Of a stretch of 64,000 nt of DNA, positions 51,056 to 62,043 are shown piece by piece. The notes beneath the pieces are model-generated. The model saw only the letters and a program-made list of their open reading frames with translations. It ran no database searches and was not told the DNA's origin. The position numbers and the translations under genes are program-made. Origin of the DNA: Coniochaeta sp. PMI_546 (taxonomy: Eukaryota; Ascomycota; Sordariomycetes; Coniochaetales; Coniochaetaceae); NCBI GenBank assembly GCA_021432605.1, contig MU271143.1, forward strand, positions 3,047,277 to 3,111,276, in the 5' to 3' direction. How positions within the stretch are numbered: position 1 is the first letter of the stretch; the number at the start of each line of letters is the position of its first letter.

Positions 51056-51613
51056 AGCAACCACGTTGCAATTCACTGGCCGCAGGGGAGCTCGCCGTGT
51101 TGGAGAGTCTGGAATGACAGGAGAACATGGGAGAGAAACTGAGTGATGGAAGATGGAGGGCGACGAGAAGGACGTGGGCGATTTTCTTTATTTTCTCTTC
51201 ATTGGCACGACACACATTCTTCATCAAATAGGCGCCTGTGTTTTTCCATAGTCTTGAATATCAGCTTCCCTTTAAACACCCATCGAGAAATTGAGTTAGC
51301 TATCTCTTTGCGTTGACAAGAGTGTACAGCAGCAGTGAGACACCAGTATTGGGCAGGTGATTATTTTGATCCGATATACTAGTAACAGAGCGCTCCTTCC
51401 CGTATTGTCTTACGAGAGAAGTTGAGTTTGACGGTCTGATGTGCTCGTTTTGCCGAGCGCGCTGCCGCCTTTTGCGAGGGTGGGTTTTATCCTTTCTCCG
51501 GTTTACTAAGTTGTGGAAGAGAAAGAAGTGCTAACGCGGTGCTGTCTAGGTCGTTGAGAGTGTCCTGGTCTATCGAGAACCCCCCGTCACCCCTAATCCG
51601 TGACAGAGCGCTC
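51056..51613. other. Intergenic region between secreted gene and pseudogene
   Basis: Contains the 3' flanks of the plus-strand secreted-protein gene and of the minus-strand RNA-binding pseudogene, which converge here. Open frames in this span are shadows. No terminator or poly(A) signal is clear. Confidence 0.5.
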
Positions 51614-53258
51614 CTAACCCCGAGAATATGGATGGAACCCCCTGTTCCCACCGCCACGGTGACCGCCACCGCGGTAGTTCGCGCCGGGCTTACCCGTATT
51701 CTTGGGTCCCGTCGGCGCGTTAGGCGTCGGCGCAGCGTTGGGGTCCACGGGCATCATCTGCTGGTTATGCTGCTGCTGGTACGCGCCGCGGTTCTTGTTG
51801 TAGCCTCCGCGTCCGCCGCCTCCTATGTGTCCTCCTCCTCCACCACCCTGGGCCATCATCGGCTGGGGAACGTCGTCATACATGCCCTCCCAGCTCGTCG
51901 GTCCTCCGTACCCTCCACCGCCGCCGCCAAAGCCTTGCTGTTGCTATAGCTGCTGCTGTTGCTGCTGGTCGCGGTAGTTGCCCCTTCGCTGCTGTTGCTG
52001 TGCGTGCTGCTCAAACTGCTGCTGCTGCTCAAACGCGTTGAATCCCGAGCCGCCCCGGCCGGACGCTCCGCAGTTTCCGCCGCTGTTGGATCCCCCGTGC
52101 TGGCTGCCTCCCGCACCCTGAGGGACGGGGCTCATGCTACCAGCACCCGGGCCGCTGCCTCCAGCAACCATGGGACTTATCCCGCCACCACCACCGGCAC
52201 CACCACCGACCTGTCTGCCACCCTGCTGCTGCTGTTGTATCATCTGCTGCATCTGCTGTATTATAGCCGGGTTTATCTGGGCCATGGCCGCAGCTCCGCC
52301 GCCACTACTTTGACCTTGCTGCGCGGCCATCATCTGCTGCTGTATCTGTTGCATCTGCATTATCTGTATTATGGCTGGGTTTATGCCTATCTGGCCGTGG
52401 TTTATAGCTATCTGCTGCTGTATTATGGCAAAGTACTGTTACATGCGCTGCCAGTACTACGCTATGACCTGCGGCGTCATACCTCTGGGCGTACCGGCTC
52501 CGCCGCCGCTACCGCCTATACTACCTATGCCGCCCGAGCCGTCGTCTATGCCGCCCTGTCCGCCGTTGCTCCCGCGTACGTCTCCCTTGCGACTAAACTT
52601 GCCTCCGCCCCGGCGCGCCGCTGCCTCTTCTTCCTCGCGTATGTTGCCCCGCGGCTAGGCCTTCTTGACCTTGATTGGCTTGCCGTGGATCTTAAGGTTG
52701 GCCGCTAGATAGGCCTCGACGCCGGCGTCGCTCTTGAACGTGACGAATCTAAAGCCGCGTGGCCGGCCCGTATCCTTGTCTATCATAAGAGTAACGTCGA
52801 CGACGCGGCTAAATCGGGTAAAGTATCCCCGGAACTTATAGTCTGTCGTCTCTTAGCTTACGCCGCCGACAAAGATTTTGGATGTCTTCTCCTGTTTGTC
52901 CCGGGGGATAGCCTGTTTTGGGTCGATCTGGTACTCTTCGTTAGATTATATATAGGCTTGATATTGGGAACTGAATACGGGCGATGCTTACAATCTTGCC
53001 GTCTAGAAAATGCTCCTTGACTATAACAGTGTTTACCGTTTTGGGGTCTTTGAAGGTGAGGAAGCCGAGGCCTCGGGATCGACCGGTTACGCTATCTCTT
53101 ATGACAGTGCACTTAATAACCTCTCTAAACTGTGAGAAGTAGTCTCTCAATGATTCTGTGGCAAAGGATGAGTATTTGCCGGGCAGCTTGACTGGCATGA
53201 GAAGACATACGATCGGTAGTTTCCCAGTTAAGACCGCCAATGAATATTTTCTTAGTAA
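51614..53258 (-). pseudogene. Hrp1/Musashi-like RNA-binding protein, RIP-damaged duplicate
   Basis: The minus strand encodes two RRM domains followed by a Gln- and Gly-rich tail, the layout of fungal Hrp1 (hnRNP, mRNA 3'-end and nuclear export factor). RRM1 starts at KIFIGGLNWETTD (about 53258); an intron at 53156-53210 then leads to QSLRDYFSQF. A second intron at 52928-52991 joins HFLDGKI to IDPKQAIPRDK. RRM2 begins KIFVGGVS and the tail ends at the stop 51614-51616. Five in-frame stops sit where relatives or context have Gln: 52853-52855, 52655-52657, 52457-52459, 52439-52441 and 51944-51946. Each is CAA/CAG turned to TAA/TAG. G-to-A replacements also occur (FSQFREV for the usual FGEV). Sequence before RRM1 does not match the expected N-terminus, so the copy is also 5' truncated. 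An intact parental gene should lie elsewhere. Confidence 0.85.
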
Positions 53259-53943
53259 GAGCAATGATTAGCTTTTCATTCGAGCACTTGAGAGCATACA
53301 ATCAAAGCACTGTTCCGCGCTAGTCAAAGCCATCCCGTAGGGCAGGGTAGAGCGTAGGGCGCGGGCCGTGTGATAGCGACAGGCTCAATCAAGCAAACAC
53401 AATCCAGCTTGTTTTGTGGTGACCAGAGGATTGCCAGTCAAGTAGGCAAGCGCGCAGATGCGACGGCGATCTAATCAGGGCAAAGATGGTCCATACCTTG
53501 CAGCTCTGCATGCTCTGGCGACTTCAGACGTGCATCTAGCGGATATTCGAGTTGGAGTTGTCGTGTCTGATTCCGAATCACTCGTGCCGGCTTCTCTGTT
53601 CCCATCTGAGGAAGACGAGGAAGACGAGAAGGCGATGAAACCGGTGCCGGCGGGTTCGGCCATCGTCAGGATTGTTGATATGTTGATATCGTGATGTGTG
53701 GGTGTTGGGTGGAACGTTGATGTTGCGAGGTCCGAGCTCGTTGCTTGGTCGTTGCAGTCCACCACGGCAAGAATAATGGCGACAACTTGTAGTGTGGTGT
53801 TCGGCGCAGTGCTTGGAGTAGGTTTATCGTCGTTATACCTTGATACTATTAGTTTAATAATACGATAATATATAGGTAAGACACTTATAAGTCGGCAAAG
53901 AGATTATCTTTAAAGTTTTCGGGTTTAGTTATTATATTAATAA
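53259..53943. other. Intergenic DNA at right edge of island
   Basis: Normal composition to about 53830, then increasingly AT-rich and RIP-like. A Ser-rich frame (53475-53765, minus) and an overlapping plus frame (53458-53694) have no domain or splice support. No gene is called. Confidence 0.5.
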
Positions 53944-54131
53944 TTATAACGAATTAATATTTTAGGATACTAATCGATATTTAGGGTTTATTAATAATTA
54001 ATTAAGTACGTACGGTAAGTTATAATAAGATCGTATTTAGTTAAAAATAGATTATTACTTTAAGGAAAGGTAAGTAATTAAATATGAAGAACTATATATT
54101 AATCGTTATAAAAATAACTCGTAATTACTTA
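53944..54131 (-). repeat. Fragment of family B LTR
   Basis: About 188 bp matching the end-proximal part of the 430-bp B LTR, in the same orientation as the B2 LTRs (compare 19255-19442). It is strongly RIP-mutated. The remaining 240 bp are missing; sequence related to element E follows directly. Confidence 0.78.
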
Positions 54132-55150
54132 GTAATAAAGACTATTAATCGAAACGAAATCGGGACGGTTTTAATAAACTTTAATAAAAACTAAAATAGA
54201 AAACGAAAATAAAATAATCGGTAAAACCGGCTTACGATTTAACCGAAAATCCGGGCGAAAATAAACCGGAATTATAAACCGAAATTATATAATATAATTT
54301 TAGAAATTACGTAATGAAAATACGAAAAAAAGTAAACAAATTATATATTAAATTAAAACGTAGAATTAAAAGAATATAAATATTTAACTTATAAATATAC
54401 GTAAAGTGTTAAACTATATAAAAACGTAAAAAAAGGAAAATATACGTACGAATAAAAATAATTAACGGAAAAAAAAAGAAAAAAAGAATTATAAAAGTTT
54501 AAGCTTAATAATTAAATAAATACGGGTTATCCAGAAAAAATATATATTTTAATACGACCTAATATATTTATTAATACGAAAAAAGAATAAAGAAAATAAT
54601 AAAAATAAAAAGTCGGTAAAAAATTAAAACGATAAAAAGGAAACCGGTATAAAATTAATACGAAAAAGGGAAATCAATACGAAACCGGTACGATAAATAC
54701 CGGTTAATATTTTTCTTTTAAAAATTAAATATATTCGGATCGATATCGATTAGAAAATCAATCCGGTAAAAAAAAAACGAAGAAATAAAGAAACGGAACG
54801 ATAACGATACGAAAAAAATACGGGAAACGAAAAAAAAAAAAAAAAAAAAAATTTTTTTATATAAACGGGATAAAAAGAAAATAACGTCGTAATAAAAATT
54901 ACCGAACGTCTTTAAAAAATAACCGGACCGGAAATAAAACGAGGCCGAAAAACCTAATTCTTTATTTATCGTAAATCGGGAGAAAATCCCTAATTAAATA
55001 TTCGACGATAAAAAGTTAGATATAAATAAATATTAAAGGTTTTTATCCGATTCGAAACGGTTCTATTTAAAATACGGTTTTTTTTCGGAACGAACGAAAA
55101 TATATAATATAGTTTTAATTATTATATATTAGTAATAATAATATTATTAT
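54132..55150 (+). mobile_element. Element E, older 3' fragment
   Basis: Extremely AT-rich sequence that aligns with the 3' part of E copy 2 (from about 56766 to its tail), ending in AGTAATAATAATATT. It is the most strongly RIP-mutated of the three E copies here and 5' truncated against the B LTR fragment. It includes a run of 22 A followed by 7 T at 54830-54858, next to a CGGGAAACG motif shared with E copy 2. Confidence 0.65.
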
Positions 55151-57954
55151 TTTCTTAATTATAAGTATTTATTTCAAATTAATACTAATTATTATAATAT
55201 TTTTACTTGGGTCTGGGGAGGATCCAATACTACGACCTTGTTAGAAGGTTGATAGAGACTTGGGCCGAGGAAGGCCGAAAGAAGCGCGAAAGGCGTATGA
55301 CCGGGGAATAAGGGTATAAAGGCGGCGGATCGAAGACGGACGGACTACGTAAAGTATTATACCGACGACAGTATAAGTATGACTTAAGTTGGCCCCGATC
55401 CCGACGGGAAAGGGTAGAGGACCGGGGCCGCGAGGACGTAAGGAGATAGGCGATACGAGGGAGATACGATATCGAAACGGGAGGGAAAAGATAACGATAC
55501 GGTTGACCGTTTTTATTAGGGACTTATAGAATCGTAAAGAAATCTAACCGAGGGAGGACCGATACCAGAACAAACCCAATCTAACTACTATACGAAGTCA
55601 CTTCGTCTTCTTAGGGGCGGGCTTCTTCGTAACGATACCGGTAGGAACCGCCGCGATATCTTTCGATAAGCGATCGATACCGACGCGAATAATACCAAAA
55701 GTCGCCTCTAGACGAGCGATACCGTTACGCTATCGGGGATTAGCGGTCGGAACGAGGTCGGGACGATAGGAACGGGATACGATCGACTTACTAGAATATC
55801 GAATTGAATACGAATCGCCTCGGCGTCGGTACGAATAAACCCGATATCCTTACGAAAATCAGTAATATAAACGACGAGGTAATCGAACTCGGTACGAAAC
55901 TTAGTAAGGTCGGCGCGAATAGCGATAATCTACGTAATATTCGTATCGGTAGTATTACGAAGCCGGGCGAGGTTGATACGTATAAAGTTGATCTACGTAA
56001 CGTTCGTATCGATAACGTTACGAAATTGGGCGAAGTCGTTACGAAGAACGGTAAGATCGCCTATAACCGGAACGGGTAGCGAGACCGGAGCGATAGAACT
56101 ACGACTAGGAAAGGAGGACGGACCGGTAACGGAACTACGAGTTATCTTACCGGAACGAATGACTTACGTACGCGTAACGAGATACGTATTATAGAACTAA
56201 GACTACAATCAGTACGGGGTCGGAGCGAAGAACGTCGTAAACGGACCGACGTACCTCCTAGTTATCCTAATTGTCAAGGTAACGAAGGAAGGCCGATTAC
56301 GTAACGCGGAATAGGTCCTTATCGTCGGGAATCTACGAAGGTTAGGCGAGGTAGGAACGAGGCCGGACTAAAAGAAGACTTACCGCGTTATATATAGCGA
56401 TCGAGTACTTTACCTTGATAGACGCGTAGCGGTCGTAACGAGAAGAGGTCGAATCTAAAGCGAGTTAGTAAGACGTCGAACGAGGTTATACCGGGGACGT
56501 GCCGACGTATTAGGGTCCTAAGTATATTCAAAACCGCCTTTGACGTAAGGTAGGTAAGGGCCGCCAAGACGTCGGGACGAGCCCGATACGGGAGGTATTG
56601 GAGGAGAGGGAGTTAGTACGTTATCGTAACGAAATCGAAACGCGGACTTACTAATAGAAGTTGTATAAAGAACTATAATTTCAAAACGAAACGGTTGCGA
56701 CTTTTAATAAAGTCGAGACGATAGAAATACGAGGGTAGAAAACTATTAAGAGGAAAGAAGTTAGCAAGTTACCGAAACGAGGTCGAGGCGGCCGCGGTAG
56801 GCCCCGGCAAAAACTAAGACGGAAGGCGTAGGTAGGGCAATCGGCGGGGCCGGCCCGCGACTTAACCGGAGAACCGGGCGAGGACGAGCCGAAACTATAG
56901 ACCGAAACTATATAACGTAGCCTTAGAAACTATATAACGAAGGCGTATAGAAAGGTAGGCTAATTGCGTATTGAATTGAAACGCGGAATCAGGAGAATAT
57001 AGATATTCAACCTATAGGCGCGCGTAAGGCTTAGAACTGCGTAAGAACGTAGGGAAAAGAGGGTATACGTACGAGTAGAATTGGTTGGCGGAGAAGAAAA
57101 GAAGGAAGGAATTACGAGGGCCCAGGCTTAATAACTAGGTAGGTACGGGCCGCCCGGGGAAGGTACGTACCTTAGCGCGATCTAGCGCGCTTACTAGCGC
57201 GAGGAAGGAGCGTAGAAAGCGCGAAGGATAGGAGTCGGCAAGAGGCCGAAGCGATAGGAAGGAAACCGGCGCGAGGCCGGAACGAGAATGGGAAGTCGGC
57301 GCGAGGCCGATACGACGTATACCAAAAGGACGGCGGAAAGATAGGGAAACGGAACGGCGTCGTCACGAGGGGGAACATAAGAAGCGAGAGACTGCCGAAC
57401 GTCCCCGGGAGGTAGCCGAACCGGGGGCGGGGCGAGGCCGAGGGACCCAGCTCCCTACCTACCGCAAATCGGGGGAAGATCCCGAATCAGGTATTCGACG
57501 ATAAGGAGTCAGATTTAGGCAGGCGCCAGAGGTTTTCATCCGACTCGAAGCGGCCTCGCTTCGAGTACGGTTTCCTTTCGGAACGAGCGAAGATATATAG
57601 TATGGTCTTAGCTACCGTTAACTAGTAATAATAATAATAATATTTTTACTTATATATAAAACACTCGCTTATATTTTATTATATAAAATAAGATAATAAT
57701 ATAAATAATACTATTAGATAGAACTACTATTTTAATATACAAAAGGTGTTTTTTTTTATTTTTATACTATATATATATATAATTTATATTAAAATAGTAA
57801 ATAAGTATAAGGCTAGAGGTAGAATTATACTCGTTGTTCTTAAACCTTTAGTATGGTAGGTTTTGATTAGGTATAGCCTATGGGTCTATATGTGGTAGGA
57901 TTTGATTGGGTGCAGCGAGAATACCCCGAAGTGTGGCTGGGCCTCTGAGACTAG
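55151..57954 (+). repeat. AT-rich unit F, copy 2, split by element E
   Basis: Left part 55151-55208 and right part from 57639 to 57954, separated by E copy 2. It matches F copy 1 at both parts, as a direct repeat about 8 kb downstream. The inverted arms (ACTATTTTAATATA near 57733 and TATATTAAAATAGT near 57785) are intact here because E inserted further left than in copy 1. The right end is the shared GTGTGGCTGGGCCTCT block. No coding sequence. Confidence 0.65.
55209..57638 (+). mobile_element. Non-LTR-like element E, copy 2
   Basis: A 2430-bp copy of E in plus orientation, opposite to copy 1. It is flanked by a 13-bp target duplication (AATATTTTTACTT at 55196-55208 and 57639-57651). The 5' end reads GGGTCTGGGGAGGATCC and the 3' end ACTAG followed by (TAA)n. 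CpA/TpG are depleted, but GC stays near balance. A 91-codon frame at 55804-56079 has heptad-like Leu/Ile/Val spacing and internal repetition (LRNIRI and LRNVRI), which may be a coiled coil of a former ORF1 or chance. GC-rich short repeats of GGCGCGAGGCCG type lie near 57265-57315. No reverse transcriptase is seen. Confidence 0.7.
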
Positions 57955-58247
57955 CTTAGTACCTATGCGACAAGACCAGGCGGCCCAACCATTGCAGAAT
58001 GATAACCTTGCGCTGATCTAGCAAGTTTCTTCCTAGATGGGTTGCCAATTCTTATCATCCTCGTCACCACCACCGCTAAGAGCGCATCATCATATTCTGC
58101 CACTAGATACGGGAGGTTTGTTCTCAAAATATTTAATCTACCCTGTTCTTCCGAGGCTTAGGGTCCAAGCACATCGCGTAAAGTCATCCAGCTGCGACCG
58201 CTATACATACCCACTCCGGACTGGTCATCTGGATCACATGTCCATCT
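57955..58247. other. Promoter region of first zinc-cluster gene
   Basis: Normal base composition returns immediately after unit F. It contains the upstream region of the gene starting at 58248. A short frame at 58037-58255 overlaps that start and has no domain. Confidence 0.5.
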
Positions 58248-60006
58248 ATGGATGATTGGAGGGCTCCTTGCCACACTTGTACTCGGCGCCGACTCCGTTG
58301 TGATCGGTCCAGGCCAGGCTGCCACAAATGTACAGGATCCGGCATTTCTTGTCCAGGCTATAATAGGGTATTCACGTGGGTCCAACGAGGGTCGCTCAGG
58401 TCAAGGCGAGACTCTCGTATCCGAGCTTCAAGCCCGGAACCGTTGGAGACTGCCTTTCGAGATGATTCGAGTTCCCTTTCAAGTTATAGAACCAACCCAC
58501 TTGACGCACCACAGGTCTCTTGGTTTCAGAACTCAAGGACACGGGAGCTGCCCTTTTGCAACATTGACGGACCCTCATTACAATACTTGAAGCATTGTAA
58601 GTGCCTAGGGCCGCCTCTTCACATGATTTCTCTGCTCGTGCGGGGGCTTACCCGGCCTGTACTGACTCAAGGTCGACTGGCAGTTGAGTACCGAGTAAGC
58701 AAAGATCTTGTGGCTCATGACCACCCGGGGAGCAACCCTTTCCTTCAACTACTTCCGTTGGCGCTAGAATACCCGTTTATCTTACACATCCTCGTCGCAA
58801 ACTCGGCTCTTCACCTCTCCAACATCACCAGACGTCCGACAATGGCCATGCTAAAGTTAACGCCTGCTCCGCCCGCAAACAACAATAGTCAGGGAAGGTC
58901 AGCTCTTGTGCAAGCCCTGCATGCCAAGCAGCTGGCTATTCACCACTTGAGGATAGCACTAGCCGATCCGGAATCTATGAGTAGGGAGCTCCTTCTTGCT
59001 GCGGTATTGTTCTTTATCAACTTCGAGCTCATCGATCTGGGAACAAGTGACTGGCAGCCACACCTCAAGGGCGCCGGTAGGCTTATGATGCTCCTTAGCC
59101 AGGTGGAAGGGGCCACTGACATTCCAGATTCCAAAAGGATCCTGTTTGACGTGGTTATTTCGGATTGCTTCATGTAGGTCAACTCTCGAAAACTGCTCGA
59201 AGATTAAATGTCATTGAGAAAGCGCCGTGTAGCCGTGAAGTTGACATGATTATTTTAGATACCATATTCTTGGATCAACGTTGTCTCCTGAGTGGCTTGA
59301 ATATACTCCTCACTACGTCAACCTCTTCCCAATCCTCGAGCGTACCGAAGCCTATTGCTACCTGTGTTGTCCAACGGCCATACTACGGATCATCTTGACA
59401 ACTTCTCAGGTTTTGGACATGATGCCCTCTATGTCCACCTCTAACACTGGAACTGCCCAATTGCTCCACCCAGAAGCGGCGGAACGTGCAACAGTACTTT
59501 TGCGCGATGCCTTGGAATTCGACATCAAGGGATGGATCACGGAGATGGAAGCATCTTCTCCGAAAATAGCGGACCATGATAGCAGAGAACATGTGGCCTT
59601 CGCTCACCGGGCAGCAGCTTGCTTGTACATCCTACAAGCAGTACCAGCAACCCGCCTCGGAAGTCCCGTCAGCGGTGACGACCTCGTAGCGGACATAGTG
59701 GCTCATCTTTCTCATGTAGACGAGGCAAATCCGCATTTCAAGGCCACGGCATGGCCGAGCTTTGTTGCCGGAGCTGAGACGTGCGACAAGGACAGCAGAT
59801 GGTGGCTTCTTGGCAGACTGTTGGCCGCGTGGGAGGTGTGCCCCTGGGGCTATATCTTCACAGCAGTGGACATGCTGCAGAAGATGTGGGAAGTTCAAGA
59901 TGCCAGGGAAACAGTAGGTTTAAGTCTACAAGACAACAGCCTAACAGGCCGGGTTAGCCATGTTAGGAAGTTGTGGGCAAATGGTGTGGACTTGTTGGTT
60001 GTTTAG
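58248..60006 (+). CDS. Zn(II)2Cys6 transcription factor
   Basis: Predicted three-exon gene: 58248-58596, 58684-59173 and 59259-60006, giving 528 residues. The N-terminal binuclear zinc cluster is complete: C8-x2-C11-x6-C18-x6-C25-x2-C28-x6-C35. Intron 1 (87 bp, a multiple of three without stop, so it reads through) has GTAAGT and CAG ends; removing it gives YLKHFEYRVSKDLVAHDHPG, typical of the fungal-specific regulatory domain (Fungal_trans_2 type). Intron 2 (85 bp, GT-AG) joins SDCFI to YHILGSTLSPEWLEY, again as in relatives. The rest is a helical regulatory region with FPILERTEAYCYLCCPT. It should bind DNA in the nucleus, commonly at CGG-containing sites. Target genes are unknown. It converges with the next gene, 239 bp away. 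It is the first intact gene after the repeats and shows no RIP damage. Confidence 0.86.
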
Positions 60007-60245
60007 ACTTGAGTGCGGCGTTGGGCCTGATTTCTGTGCAAGCATGTAGCCTAAGGAATAGGCTGGGCGTGTATGTTGAGAGTACCGGCATATTCATGGT
60101 GTATGACGGGATAGGTTAGTTTCTGACTCCTCAACATCTTCACACGTTCACCGAGGAGTTATCGGCCGCATCACGACAGAGGCAGGCAATAGGAGAACCT
60201 AGTAGAATAAAACCGTCCTTTAATCTGAGTCTAAAGTTCTTGGTG
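60007..60245. terminator. Shared 3' intergenic region of convergent genes
   Basis: 239 bp between the stop codons of the two convergent zinc-cluster genes. It must hold the 3' ends of both transcripts. AATAAAA-type sequence occurs at about 60207 (plus), but direction and use cannot be decided. Confidence 0.4.
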
Positions 60246-62043
60246 TCATTGTACATGTCTTTGGCGCGCATCCCTTATCCTGTACATCTTCTCCGGCCAC
60301 CAATCTCCCTCCTCCGGGATCTGGTTAGCACCCCAGCCCTTGTTCCGAAATAAAGAGATAACAAGCTCCAACTCCCACGGCCCTGTCTCTCCAATCCACC
60401 ACAAGCCGTCGAGAAGCATCACAAAGACAAGCCAGTGAGCTAGAATATCCAAAGCTAGTCGGTAAGCTGAGATCACCCGGGAGTCGGTTGATTCCTCAAC
60501 GTCCATTTTAGTAGCTCTTGCATAGTTCAGGCTCGTCTCTACAAGGGTCAGATAGTCGGCAGGTGCCCTATTCACAAAGGCCATGACAGTCCGGGTTCTC
60601 CGCAGCGGTGTAGAAGGCGCCTGACAGGTGGCCCGAGCCAGGTACATGTGTAGCCAGGAAGGGACTTGGGGTATTTGTGCCAAAGGCGGGAAGTTCAACG
60701 GTGAGACAGGGGTCTTGCGCATTGCCAGGGGCGCGAATGATGCTGAATCGATGACACAGAAGAGTTGGGCAACGAGGCTGTCGAGAGCATGTAGGGCTTC
60801 GGAGCATGACTGAGCGTGGGAGCTGGGTTCAGAAGTAAGGACTAGTTCCACTCTCGTACTCAGACTGACCAAGGCACTGCCCCAAGTAGTGATCAATACT
60901 GCGGAGAGACTGTGGCTGGTGATGGTGGATGGCTGAACAATGATGGGAGGACGTTCGACTTGACTCGAGTGAGGTAAAATTGTTGGACCCGGGTTGCTGG
61001 GGCCGTAGGCTGTGTCCTGTAGCCCCCTATATGCCAAATAAGCGGATTTGAAGAGATAAATCCATTGAATGAGGTATGGTCTATATATGTTCGGGAGAGG
61101 GCTGCTCGTCGCAGTCCGTGTCACCTGGAAGAGCCATAATCGAATCTGGTGACTTGCAGATCCATAAATGGTTATTAAGGCCGCATTAGCCAAGATGCCT
61201 GCCCGACAATCTGCGTCAGTGATCAAAGACTGCACGCCTCTCAGCGAGTCTCCATGCCGGCATTCAGAGTATGTCAATAGCTGGAGGATTCTGTCCGTCT
61301 GTGCCACCTTAAGCGTTTTCAAATTGCCCGTGGCCCCAGCGATGATGTCGCAGCACTCACAGGCTGCAGCAAGGGCTAGCACAGAGTCCATCAGTGGCCT
61401 ACAGCGCATCGCTAGCTCGGGGATGCCGACATGGAGAGGGAAGCGGTCTTGCTCATCGAAGCTGATGATGTGGCAGGTGTGCGTTAGGTAGTGGTCTAGG
61501 AGTCTTACTTCGACAGCGCTCAGGGTCCTGGTCATGTCGCCAGAAGTTGAAGCTGCCAAACCGAGATCAGCCGGCCTACTAATGCTTGGGGATGATAGTG
61601 GCGACATGGGCGAGCAGGCTCGAGATATCGAAGCCAAGATTGCGGCCTCGGACAATTTGGATAGATGTAAGCTTCCGGCTAAGGATGGACCGAGAGAAGT
61701 CAAGCCAGTCGGACTAGGACATGAGTCCAGAGTATGCCTGATCACAAGATGCTGATTGCTCCCTGTATGTGGCCGCGTATGTGTATACAAGTTGCTTCGT
61801 TCATGTGCCTGCAGATATTGACATCGTATATTGTGCCTGGCACATCGAGTGCATGATGGCGTAAGTTCATCGCACTGTTTCCAAAGCATCTTCTCATCAG
61901 ACTCAGTGTCGAAATACAGAGTAACAATAAATAATGTGACATGCCTTTACTCTGCGCTGTTTGCACCTTGCACACCCCTTGCGTGACTTTCGGTGGGCCC
62001 TTCGCGGCCTGAACGGTATGTCGTCGTAAAGTCGAAGAGTCAT
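60246..62043 (-). CDS. Zn(II)2Cys6 transcription factor with GC-AG intron
   Basis: Two exons on the minus strand: 62043-61945 (33 codons from the ATG) and 61874-60246, giving 575 residues. The zinc cluster is split by the intron: C24-x2-C27-x6 in exon 1, then C34-x6-C41-x2-C44-x6-C51 in exon 2. The 70-bp intron (61875-61944) must start with GC (exon end AAG, intron GCATGT) and ends in CAG. A GT donor six bases upstream would shorten the C27-C34 spacing to four residues and break the motif. A long regulatory region follows, ending WWPEKMYRIRDARQRHVQ, a common end in this class. Other read-through introns are possible near residues 260-290 but cannot be placed. It is convergent with the gene at 58248-60006. 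The targets are unknown. Confidence 0.83.

Noticed and set aside
51959-52708. 249-codon plus-strand frame over the RNA-binding pseudogene
   Set aside because: It is antisense to the Gln/Gly-rich tail and RRM2; the Leu-rich product follows from CTG/TTG complements of CAG/CAA codons.
53475-53765. Ser-rich minus-strand frame as a gene or first exon
   Set aside because: No domain, no convincing splice link to the RNA-binding pseudogene, and an overlapping plus frame of similar quality.
55804-56079. 91-codon frame in E copy 2 as an intact gene
   Set aside because: It lies inside a RIP-mutated repeat, has no recognised domain, and is not matched by an equal open frame in E copy 1.
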